Origin: Motacilla alba alba | Lineage: Eukaryota > Chordata > Aves > Passeriformes > Motacillidae | Length of the DNA stretch: 64,000 nucleotides | Direction of reading: 5' to 3' | Assembly (NCBI RefSeq): GCF_015832195.1 | Contig: NC_052017.1 | Coordinates: 49,801,652-49,865,651 of the forward strand | In this document: positions 1 to 12,100 of the stretch, piece after piece | Numbering within the stretch: position 1 is the first letter of the stretch | How the letters are laid out: every line of letters begins with the position of its first letter | Position numbers and translations under genes: made by a program | Notes under the pieces: model-generated | Told to the model about the DNA's origin: nothing | Database searches by the model: none | The model's input: the letters and a program-made list of their open reading frames with translations, nothing else

Positions 1-3000
1 CCCCTCAACAAAAGATTGCTTTCTACACAGAAAACATTCTTTCTACATGCAAAATCTCTTGCTCTCTTCTTTTTCTATTTGCTGAGCCTTTATTTGCCCT
101 AAAGGCCTTCTCTGGTAGGTGATTGTGCAGTACAGAAATTATTTCTGAGGTCTTCAGAACTGTCTAGAACTTATTAGGGAAATTGCCCCTACTGTAGGTG
201 CAATCCAGCCCCTAAATAGTGCAATTAGCCATCATGACTCATCGGTCTTGGTCCATTTGTTTGGAAGTACAATAGAAATAGACACAGGGAGAAACTACTC
301 CATTTAGATTCTAAGCAATACTTCTGTTTCCCAATACACTTCCCACATGATTTTTCACTACAGTGAAGTTAGTAAAAACATTGCTAATGCCAAAGTGGTC
401 AACTGTAGTTAAATCTTTCAGGGATCTTTCCTAAGTGGAGTTATAACATATTTTTAGAAGGAGTAAAAAATCAGCCTGGATTGAAAAGTATGCCTAAATA
501 AAGGCAGAGAGAGGATGACATGAACTGAAATTACATGGAAAGTACATGATAAAGGAAACATGGAGAAAAAACTCCAAACAAGATAGATGAAAGAAGTCAA
601 TTTAGGAAGTTTGGTGACAAGACTGTGTTTGCAGTGATTAGTTACACTTTCTCATCTAGTTCTCATGCAGACTTCTCTGACTGTCATGACAAATATGTGA
701 ACTTTTAATTCAGGGTCGTCATTAGCATCAGTCCTTCTGACCCCTACACCAAAATGTAATTTAAAATTCCAGTGAGGCAGTGTGTGCATTGGTATGCTTA
801 CCTGAAAGTGATTTTTCATTCATCCAAACAGAAATAAGTAGTTCAGTAATATATTTTACATTTTAAATTTAAGTTATATTGGTATTTGACACATGCCTGG
901 AAATTGTTTTCTTTGTGATTTTAAGTACAAAGTTTTTGTTTCTTTTAAAACAAAGACATGCTGACACTACAATGTGGACCTAAGTTTTAGTTCCAGAAGT
1001 AATATGCTATCAGTACATACCCAACCAGTACCTGAGAACTTTATGTTTTCATTTAGCTTTCTTAGAGATGAGAAAACATGATAAACCTATCAGAGGCACC
1101 ATCCCTCACCCTCGCCTGGCAGCCTGGGTGATAGAGCCTGCTTTACATTCCGACACAAGACAAATTAGAGTGCACTCAGCTCAGGCTTCATGCTCTCTTC
1201 TTGCCAAGGAAGTAATTCATCTCTGCACGTTGATTGAGCGATACTGAGCAGCATGTTGGGAAATAGGAGAGGAAGATGAAGTCAAAAATTGTGGGGAGGG
1301 AAGGCAAGTAAGAAGAAGCACAGTAGAAAGGATTCTAACTAAGGAACTGACTAAGGAATTCAGGGCCTTGTAACCAGCCCCACGTAAAAAAGCATGTTAA
1401 TGTGCAGAGGCAGAATACTAGCTAAAGACACATTCTCAAAAATGTATTTCTATTAATTAAAAATTTAATATGTTTCTAGAAACAGATTAATCCAGACAGT
1501 GAAGGGGAAGAAATTAGAATATGTAGGTTTATAGGCACATACTATCCAGGCTTAAATATGAGTAAGAAAAAGATGTCTGAATTGCTTGAAAAATGAGTCT
1601 GAGAAAGGACTCATCTAACTCATCATTAGACATACATACATACTACAGACTCATACTACAGACAGCTGCCAAATGAGTAATGGTATGGCACCATTACCAG
1701 CTACCCTGGACACCACCTCTGATTTCACTGGAAATGATGAACAACTTACCACTGACAGCCTTGATTATCTTATCTACCCCCAAATGCCATGTGTCCATAC
1801 TCTTCTTTGTCATCTATATTTCAGATGTGCATAAACATACTGTACTACCATCTGCAGAGTTCAACTTCCTTCACATATCACAAAATACTTTGAGTCACTT
1901 TTCCTTCAGCTTTTGAGACAGATTGAAACACAGGCTGATTAAGAATTGAAATAATTTTTATCTTTCAGACTTCAGGTATCACATAAGGTAAGAATTTTAT
2001 TTAAAAGAAATGCAAATACATAGTATACAGTAAAATAATAAAAAAACCTATCCCTCTAATCACTCCTTAAAAATGTCTTATCGTGGCATTAGCATGAAGT
2101 TAGAGGACCACAGAAAGTGTTGTGTACCCCCTCAATCTCACTGTTCCTATAAACACAGAATTTGCTCATACTGACCTGGTAAGACAATACATAAAAAAGC
2201 TATCATTTATTTCCATAGCATTTATTCTGCTTTACAATCTAGACAGTGATCTGATCACAGAGCTAAGCACTTTTCAGTAAGCTTTAAGCAATTTAATGAA
2301 ATTTCTATTATGCTGTAAGAGCGAACATTTTAAGACCGTAAGTTTTCATATAATTCAAAGTGATATTTTAATATTACATGCTTATTTTCTTCTCCCAAAT
2401 ATTACTTCATCGTGCATCTCTCATATTTTGGCAATGATTCTATGAAATTTAGCAGCACCAGTACATCATGAAGCTTCATGGTAAAATAAAGGTGCATTGC
2501 TTGGCAACTGCTTAAAGTTAAAGCTGTTTCATTACTGAAACACACAATACAGCACATTTGAAGTCCTTCATGGCTGTAGATACTGCCATCAATCAATGTG
2601 CAAACATGATATTGAGATATGAAAATATATAACTCCATGACAAAAAAACCTTAAAAAATATAAACTTTGTTTTTCTTTATCTGCCTTCATAGGTTATGAA
2701 ATTATGCAGATGAAATACTGAAGTACATTCGTATTACTCTCTCTGTATACAACTGCTATTTAGGAGAAAGAAGAAACTGTCAGGAAATTATAAAGTATCT
2801 ATTTTCTATTATTTTATTCACTTAGGTTAAAATATTAACCTTCTCTCAGTTTAAAACAAAGTTGTCACTGTCTATTAGTAAAATAAAAATTTATTCTATT
2901 CTATGTTTACCTAAAATTATTTCAGTCTTGAGCACTGCACTCTTTTTACATTATTAGATATTTTATTAATACAAATCTTCTTCAATAATATCTGTACTGC

Positions 3001-3615
3001 TTGTCACAAACATACTAATAAGCAAGAAGATTCAGTCACACTACTCTTTCAAGAATATTAATTTCAGTGCATCTTCAAAGCATATTCCTGGATTTGTCAT
3101 CTTTATCCCTTGTGCATAAGATGATTAATTTTTAATAACACTAGTATCAATAAAAATAACTGAAAATTTGATTTGCGTTGTGTCATAAATCTAAACTGAC
3201 TCACAAATACCCTTTTAAGAAGTCTAGTAATAAGTCTCTCAGATTGTAATTTATTTAAGTGGAACCCAAAGTAATTTATCAGAAGACATGTATGCAACAA
3301 CTGTTTTCCTTGGAGAAAAAAAAATCATCATATTATTCATAAAGGAGATGATAAAATTCTTTTAGTTACTCATTATATTAATTAATTTTGAATTTTATCA
3401 GTTAATAAAAAGGTAACTTCTTTTCACTTCATAAACTGAACTTATATTAGCAATTCTGTTCATTCTGTTCATTCTGTTTTAGTTCATCCATAAGTCACAT
3501 CATATTGTCCTTTACACAGCTGGGTCTTTTTTTGTAACTAACTCATCTCCAACATATCTGGAGATGATGTTATATATGTTTTTATACCACACACATACTC
3601 ATATCTTTCTATCTA
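1..3615 (-). other. CNTNAP2 intron (downstream of the exon), no other feature seen
   Basis: This is AT-rich non-coding sequence. Short open frames at 1680-1916 (+), 2402-2638 (-) and 3103-3300 (-) have no recognisable protein similarity, and no splice-flanked laminin G or EGF-like segment was noticed on the minus strand. The intron assignment is inferred from the exon at 15647-15796. Confidence 0.6.
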
Positions 3616-3716
3616 TCTAGATTGATAGATACATATATATGTATATATATATATATATATATACATATATATATGTATATATATATATACACACACATAT
3701 ACACATACACATGTTT
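3616..3716. repeat. Compound TA / CA microsatellite
   Basis: A short (TCTA)n stretch just upstream grades into long runs of TA interrupted by CATA and GTATA units, then ends in CA-rich dinucleotides (ACACACA, TACACATACACATG). Both strands carry spurious open frames made of alternating I and Y codons. It is a likely length-polymorphic locus. Confidence 0.9.
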
Positions 3717-6700
3717 GTCTGCATATGTGTATATACATATATGTCATTTGCAATCCATGATGTTTGGAAAGAACATAACCTTCCTAAAATGGGACAAATA
3801 ACATTAAATGTCTTTCTAAATCTAACAAACAAAACTAACATTTCAAACAGTATGCTTTTCCATAAAACTTTTTTTTTTATGCAGTATTACTTTTACAAAA
3901 GCTCAAATTTCAAAACTGATAAAAGAACATAAAACCATTTTCAGTAAATATATAGTCACTGGGGCTTAAAATGAACTTTTAACAATTATTTGTAGTAATA
4001 AATAACTAGGACTTGAATATTCAAGGAAAAGTAATACATTAGTACTGGGAATAGAGTCAATTTTATTGTTCACAGTCAATTTTTAATTAGTCACCCTCAA
4101 ATTAGTATTTTTAATGTAATTTTGTAGGTAGCTGAACTGAACAGCAGATATTTAATAGCTTGCTAAGGGTCACACATCCTGCAATATATTGAGCCCTCTC
4201 CAAATCTCTACAACTTTATTTCCACTGGGGTAGATTTTAAGAGCATAAGAGGGAAATCCACATTTGACTTTCAATTTTTAATTAGGCCAGAAAATAAGTT
4301 ATCAGAAAAGTCAAATAAACACTTATTATCTTATTAACTGAGATAAGAATAACAATTTTTCGCCAGAGATAATAAATACAAAGTGATTACACTATGTTAA
4401 AGAAGCATATTTAGGAAATTTGAATTTTAACAATGGAACATAATAATTTAAAAATTATAAATGATGGTTCACTGTAACACAACATATTTAAGAGTGGTAG
4501 GCTGCATTAATGAAGAAAAACTTTGACTGAAGCAGAAAACTAAAACACTATCATAAAATTCATGCAGACTAAAGCATCCATCTCTGGTGGGTCTGACTAT
4601 GGGATGCAGGAAAAGGGAATGGGATACACTCATGCAACTCTTTTTAAAATTGGGCATATGCTTTTTTTCTTTCCAATATATATTTTTAGTGTAAACTCTT
4701 TACACATAACAATATAGTTTGTATTTAATTTTATTTTTGAATGGTCCATGCACTTTGTAGAATTCCTCTTTTATTTTCATTATAAGCAAAGGTTTTTTGA
4801 AATAGTCTTAAGCTTATGATGAAAACAAAATTCTTCTATTTATTTCACTAAGCAAGAACTTCTTACAAACAGTTTGCAAGCTTCTGAGATGTTGAAAGTT
4901 AATGAAACTGCAGATCAATAAGATTAGAAATGTGAGTCCAAATCATTGTGATCTGTAGAGCAGTAAACTCTAAGGCTGTTTCTGAAACTGCTAATAATCA
5001 GATTCTTCCTGCCCCTGCATCTCCTGAAATAGCAAGGCAGAAAATGGAGTGAATTTTTAAAATGAGACCAGTTTCAGAGCAGTTTCACAAAAAATTATGG
5101 GTAAGGAAGAATGCTCTGTATGTCACACTCCAAAGAGTAAAAAAGACGTTGGATGAAACAAATTTCTTTAAGAATGCTCTCTGAATGTTGGTATCACCCT
5201 CTTTAAAGGATTACCTTTTTTCAGCTCAGTAAAATCTGAATTAGTTCTGAAATTCCATCAGAGTGCACACACATTTGTTCTTGACTCTGAAAACAAACCT
5301 GAAAGGAGAAATACAATGACTTGGATAGCTGCCTCGCTATAATGATGTGCTGAGAATACATTCATTAGTCAGAGTCTTTCTCAAATACACTCAACTAAAG
5401 AATAGAATGTAATCTACACTAACTGCTAATACATTTGCAATAGCAGAGTTATAATGAATACTTTCAGAAGATATTAGAATCATGGCAAACTTCTTTGACC
5501 CAATTAAGGAAAGTTTTACTGCAAAATTTCCATGGAGATCCTTGGTTGCAGTATTTTTTGCTTTCTCAATCAAATGTGACTTTTGAAGATCTGTCTTTAT
5601 TAATTTTAAATTATTGGGTCATTCAGATGCCACAATATTAATTATATGAAGCATGTATGCAAGCCAAATCAATTTTTTGAGTGTCAGCTACAGTGCCTGA
5701 ATATAACTCCGAATGTTATCAGTGAAAAGCTGAAAAGACCTTGCAGGGGGCATAATCTACTAAGTACTTGCCTACTACAGGTTCAAGTATGGAACAGAGA
5801 CAAATCCAAAACTCTTCAAATTTCACATGCTTGTATGACATTGAGGAATTTTTTTCCTACATGTGAACTGTACCAAGAATAGATTTTGCATCTTTCTTTG
5901 AACTTTGAAATGCTGAAGCTCTAAATAAAATTAGTTCTGTTGAACACATTTTTAATGAGTGCACATGTATACACATGTGGTTGTGTCATTTTGTAGAATC
6001 ATCCCAGTGGCTGATGGCACATATCAAAAGCAATTTTTGACTAAAAAAGAATTACACTTTACCAAATGATAGGTGGATTTGATATTTTTATATTTCTGGC
6101 CACAAACATGAGATATGACTACAGTCTTTTTGTTAATATTTGTAGGATTCTTGAAAAGATCACGTAATGCATTTATAAAAACCTGTCCTATTTGACTTTT
6201 GTTGAGATCATAAATATAATAAAATCTCTTTTAAAATGAAATAGGAATATATAACTGACAAAAAAGAGCCGTACTATTCTCAGAAAGATTTAAGCTTCAT
6301 TTATTATTCCAGTTGTATAATTCCTCAGTGACCTTTCTTCAACATGCATCAAGATATGCAGTATTCCATCTTTGTGCTATCTCAAGATTTTTCATCAAGC
6401 ATCCACAGAGTAACTGAGTCATTATCAGCATGAGTACTGTTTACTCACTCCATGATTTTTAAGACATTCAAATAATAAAAGGCTCTTCCTTTACAGTTGT
6501 GTTTACCCCTGTCCTTCGCAAAGTTCTTAATAAGAGGCATTAGTGAATGTGCAATCAGAAAAAAATAAAAGACATGGAAAAGCTCTTATCAAGTCAATGG
6601 GGAACACGAATAGCAAAGACAATGAGCATAAATAAGAGACTATAAAAAAATACAAGAAGGTCAACTCTGTGAAACCTGTTCCCATTACTAAAAATCATGG

Positions 6701-7565
6701 GAATATGGGATTTGAACATCTTATTCCAAAATTCTACTCCATTTTATTATGATGCAAGTGAAACCACAAAAGGCCTGAGTAATTACAAAAAAACACCATT
6801 TACTCTGAAGCTCCACAGAAATATCCAAACTTACAGAATCAAATATAAAAAATGGTTTTCAAAAAACTCACTAAAAAATGTCAAGTATGGAAAGTGTTTT
6901 AGGAAGTCTGGTCAGTAAGAACAATAAAACTTAAGTATGAAGAGCAGATGAAGCATTTTCAAGCACCACTAGAGCTTGCTTCTTTTTTCATCATCTGCTT
7001 GGAAAAAAAAAAAAAAGATTCACAAGAAAATATCCTTAGTGCCCTCTAGAGAGTATTTTTCCTGTTATAGACTAAAGCAAAATACTTCCTACACAAATAC
7101 AAAAATATCATGCACACTGCTACACACAGCACCGCTATGTGACGTGTTTTTATTGATAAATAGAAGTTTGCTTACCAAAGGATTTTCAGTCATTGTATTT
7201 TACTAGCCACAGCATCTAATCTCACTTGGATTTGTTGGACTAGATCAAATGATAAGCATGCAGGTCTCACTCCAGAGGAAGAAAGTCTGTAAAATCACTT
7301 CTCAGGACTCTCAGTAGAGTTATGCATGCATTTTGTATGATAGGCAATGAACTCAAAGAGACTAAGGGTATTCTTTATTGCCATGGAAACAAATCCAGCT
7401 TTTCCTTTCTCCAGTTTGCAATATAACCTTGACAGTGACCATCATCTCTCAAAAGTCTCATATTTCTTTTCTTCATTCACAAACACAGGATGTTTTTAAC
7501 AGCTTCATGGTTAGTATTTATATTAATTCTACCTCAGAGAAATTGCTCTGTCATAAGGAAAAAAC
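3717..7565 (-). other. CNTNAP2 intron, no further feature recognised
   Basis: This is AT-rich intronic sequence with homopolymer A/T runs. Open frames of 60-78 codons at 4469-4657, 5391-5573, 5646-5882, 6697-6918 and 6976-7206 look random in composition, and I recognise no mobile element here. Confidence 0.55.
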
Positions 7566-7706
7566 TCAATTCCCCCCCAAGAAAAACCAAAACAAACAAA
7601 AAAACCCAAAAAACCAAAAAAAAACCAAAAAACCAAACCAAACCAAACCAAAAAAAAAAAAAAACCAAAACAACAACAACAACAAAAAAACAAACCCAAA
7701 AAAGAG
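7566..7706. repeat. A/C-rich low-complexity tract, (CCAAA)n / (CAAAA)n / (CAA)n
   Basis: A purely A and C stretch with few exceptions begins after TTCCCCCCCAAG. It contains AACCAAACCAAACCAA, a long A run and then four CAA units. It produces false lysine/asparagine-rich open frames on the plus strand and a phenylalanine/valine-rich one on the minus strand. Confidence 0.9.
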
Positions 7707-8734
7707 TGTCAAAGGATTGTGGCCATTCAGTGAATAAGCTGGTTAACCACCAGTTCCCCCCTAAAGATATCATAAATATTAAATATTCAGTACTGCATTA
7801 TCAAACCTTCTCCACCCCCAATTAAACTGAAAGCAGACATACTTTGACACTTACAAGGTAATTTAATGCAAACTGGGAAGTAATCCAGTTGCCATCAGCA
7901 ATCCATGCTGTAGATTTGTGCATCTCCAACTTGGTACTTCCTGCTGCAAAGTACTATATAGGTAAGTTCAGTGTTTAGCTGGTAAGTGGAAAAAAAAGCC
8001 TTTAAACCTTCTCTTTCAGCTTCACGGTTCCATTTTGCCAATTTATGCAGATAAATCAGATCTACACCACTGACTGTGAGATTCAATAAAGTTCTCTCTT
8101 TGGAAGATATAAGCCTTCAAAATCTGCTTCATGATTTACAAAAGCATCACTAATAAGTGCTCTTGTTAGAGCTGTAGACTGCCACTTTTATATGATGAGA
8201 TTTGTTGTCTTCAGTAGAAGGTGATTACAACCTGGGACTGCAGGCATGCAAGGATTTAATTGGCAGCCCTAGACACAAAGGGCTACCTGCAGCTTGCCTA
8301 TATAGTAGAAGCAGCAGATAGTAATTATAATTGGAGCTCCAATCAGGTTTCATATATGTGACAGAATTTACAATCAGCGCTGAGAACCATTCTCCACTCA
8401 GACCATATGAGTCAGGCAGGCCTTTTTCTAAATAACATATTTTTGTTCTGTCTCCCACTTTCAGAAACACTACACTTGGTGATATCTGGTTTTCTTTCTC
8501 GTGTTATGCATTTATGACTCATTAAATCAGATTTCAAAGTTATTAATGTTCACAATCATCTAGATAAGTAGATTTCTCTGAAAAATGAGTCAGTTGTCTG
8601 AATTTCACCAGAATCAATGGCATTAAGGCAACTTTTTGTCTAAGGTTGTTTACAATATTAACAGGTGCTCATTTACATACTTAAAACATTGAAATGTGAC
8701 TGAAAATTTGTCCTATGTTTAGAGGTGTGGGAGG
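7707..8734 (-). other. CNTNAP2 intron, mostly featureless
   Basis: No mobile element was recognised. The part at roughly 8225-8470 has somewhat higher complexity and contains a 14-bp perfect palindrome ATTGGAGCTCCAAT (8330-8343) next to TAATTATAATT. It is described separately as a speculative regulatory candidate. Confidence 0.5.
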
Positions 8735-9174
8735 AAAAAGGGAGGTCACCAAGGTGATCAGAGGGATTGACCACCTCTCGCATGCTAAAAGGCTGAGAGG
8801 ACTGGATTTTTCAGCCTGGAAATAGGAGGCTTACTGGCGACCTAATTGTGGCTTTCCAGTACCTGAAGGGAGCCTACAAGGAATATGGAGAGGGATCCTT
8901 TACAAGAAAGAGGAGAAATGGCTTCAAACTGAAAGAGAGGAGGTTTAGATCAGATATTAGGAAGAATTTCCTTACTGTGAGGGTGGTGAGACACTACGAC
9001 AGGTTACCCAGAAAAGTTGTGGAGGTCCTGTCCCTGGAAGTGTTTAAGACCAGGCTGGATGGGGCTCTCAGCAATCCGGTCTAGTGGAACATACCACTGC
9101 CCAGGACAGAAGGGTTGGAGCTACACTGATCTTCCCTTCCAATCCAAGCCATTCTGTGATTCTATGATCCTATG
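8735..9174 (+). mobile_element. CR1 LINE, 5'-truncated 3' end
   Basis: CR1 is the dominant avian non-LTR retrotransposon. Seen: the open stretch 8848-9084 translates to a recognisable C-terminal end of CR1 ORF2 (FRSDIRKNFLTVRVV, then RLPRKVVEVLSLEVFK). It is followed by a short 3' UTR ending in tandem octamers ATTCTGTG-ATTCTATG-ATCCTATG (9151-9174), the hallmark CR1 terminus. The first 100 bp aligns with the usual region around ATCAGAGGG..GAGCACCTCTC but with substitutions. The 5' truncation is typical of incomplete reverse transcription. The element lies antisense to CNTNAP2 and cannot be active. Confidence 0.95.
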
Positions 9175-12100
9175 ATTTTAAAGAGGAATATCACAGATTT
9201 TGCTATGGAAAATCCACTGAGGAGCATCAGTAAGTCACTCCCCAAAGAAAGGAAAGCCTCTGAAAACAGTATGGCTTATTAATGGCACCAGTAATTTACC
9301 TTTTCTCGTTTCTATTATTTTTTTCCTGTGTAGATTTGTTGAATCTTGGCTGTGGACAATAAGCACATGCATAAACCTAGCCAAGATACCCTTGAGAAAT
9401 AGTTAAAGTTGGTGGAAGTGTTATTCCAGCATTAATTAGCATTCTCCACTACTTAGAAGTATGATTATTTTCACACAACAGAAAAGCATATGTGTTTATT
9501 TTTCACATCACAGTTTAAGACACTCATACAGACACAGTTGTGATTCCTAGTGCCATCAACAGACTACATTGCTTTAAGTGCTCTGAAACCATAGAGCTCT
9601 AATCAGTACTGACTAGTGATAAGTACTGGTTAACATTCCTACCAACTTTCACTGCTTCTTGAAATGCCTGCCCTTCCCCTCCTATCAGTACTTTTTTCAC
9701 TTACTGGTACCAAAAACCTTGTTGCTTGGCCTAATAAATCGAATAAAGGAGGGCCATATAGAACACAGGTACAATTTTCCCTTTTTGAGTGTGTGTCCAA
9801 CACCTTTCCTCTGAGTCTTCAACAGAAATTTCCTTCTCCAAAACTGTTTCCTTTAGAAGAAGAGTGGGCAATTTTTACAAGCCCCTTTTCTTTCTGTTTG
9901 GAATCAAGATCTGTAGTTGATAGGGAATTTCCCCTATTTTTATTTTAATTTTCTTTAATATTCGGACACTGGAACAATTTGCTTCAGACAAAGACTCAGG
10001 GAACAGTATGATGACTCTACTTAGTGAAAAAGGAAATTAATAATACACTTACAGAGTTAGAGACAATAGAGTTCCACAAAGTCAATTTAGTCCTTACCCT
10101 GTCCATGCAGGTTTACTTTCTCTGGTATACATTCTTCCTCATTTGTTCTTTCTTGGTTTTAAATGACAGTAAGAGTAAAGAAAATGTATTGAAAAATTTG
10201 ATGTTCTCTTTTCTGCAGCACACAAACATTTGCTTTAGTGCTTCGAAGAAAATAAAGTAAGAGATTAAGTTCCTATGCTTTATTTTTTGAGAAATTTCTA
10301 GATATATATTCTGTGGCTAAAATCTTCAGCTTAACAAGAGATTTATGTTGTAACAAGGAGAGCACTTTTCAAGACTTCATCCATTTATATTTCAGTGGAT
10401 AGACATTTCTCATATTTAATAGACCTTTACTCAAAAGCTGACGTTATTCCAGCAAGACTCATGCCCCCATACATACATTCCTAAACTGCCATTACCATGC
10501 ATTTCATCTTTTATTTGCTTCTTGCACATTGTACCAGCTTTCTGCCTGCACCTGTTTTTCTTCAGGACATCAATCTATCTCCAGTATTTCTGCTTGTACT
10601 GTTGAATAAAATGTGTTGGTGGATTGGCATATTGACATCACTGACATTACTGAAAATTAATCACAGAAAGTCACTATTATTTTACTTGGTCTCATTTTTA
10701 TAACCTTCAAATTCTCTGAATGAAATAAACAAAAATTTAAAATGATGAAAAAAGCATAAATCTCAAAGAGTTAATGGGAAATGATGATCAACTCCCTTCA
10801 GTTCTGTCAGTTGTATAAAGGGAATATGTACTCAGTTGTGTTTCCTCATTCATAGTACAAGTGAGATGATGAAATAATAAAGAATTTCAATCATGTACTA
10901 AATACCAGAGAGAGGTTTATAATTGCCTGCCATCTAATTTTTTCTTTTACTTGTTACAAGCACTTCCTTTCTTTGCTCATGTTTATAAATTTTGCATATC
11001 TGCATTCTTTACTCATGTATTGACTTATAAACATTCCAGATTTAACAATCCAAGGTATGAGGGCTGTTAAAATATATGACCTATTCCAATCCTTTTATTT
11101 CCATTTCATTTGTTTACCATTATTTCATAGGTCTGACTTGGGAGAATACCTGAAGATGAATGTTGAAGACATACAAAAATCACATTATACCCTGAGTTAC
11201 TTGGAATTTCCTATGTGTTCTCCTTATGGAATTGTATGTGAGTTTACAGCAGAGTTATGATCATGAGAAGATAGATTTCAAAACACACTCAAGACTCTTT
11301 TTACAAGAAATGAAAATTTGAGCATCCTGTCTTGTGGTCATATAGGCAAAAGAAAATCCAAACCACCAGAAACAACAAATGGGCAGCAAAAACTGAAGCC
11401 CTAACATACAAAAGTCTGCAGAAATGATGGGCAAAAATACAAATTCAGCCAAACATTGTTACTTATTTATATGCAAGAACTTTCAGACTTGCAGGAATGA
11501 AGTCAGCTGGGACTTTTTTATTTTTTAGGTAACAGATAACATGAATTGCCATTAGCTGGGTCTCATTTATTTGTTGTGACACATAAAAACTCAATTTTGG
11601 TTTTGCTGAACAAGTTTGAATTTGACCTACACAGACATACCCTCCCCCCCAAAAAAAACCCAAAGTGACCCCTTTCTATCTGATAATACTTGCAATTATG
11701 ATACTTCAGATGCTTTTAAAATGTCAGTGACACTACCTAGGAACTGTTGGCATAACTGTAAAAGCTGTTAATGAAAACAATCCACACAATTATAACAATG
11801 GGTAACAATGAAAAATTTAGACACACCACACAAAGATCTTTAAGAAGGGAATGTTCACAGAAGAGTCCTGGAAATGTGAAACATAGGAAGGTAATTTTTC
11901 TCCTAAAATTTCCTCCTCCTTCCATCACCTCTGATTTACATATTTTTAGACCAACACAACTTTTCAAAATGAGTTCAACTCTAGGAACTAGACTTCATGT
12001 GTTTTGCAGAGAAAGGGAGGACTTTCTATACACCCCAGACTGGTGTCCCAGAGGAAACTTACTCCATATTCCTTTCATCTTTACTTGTCAGAAAAAGCAG

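Noticed and set aside
3617..3932. Open frames on both strands with I/Y/H-rich protein
   Set aside because: They are translation of the TA/CA microsatellite and its flank.
7378..7825. Lys/Asn/Gln-rich open frames
   Set aside because: They are created by the A/C-rich low-complexity tract, which lacks stops in some frames.
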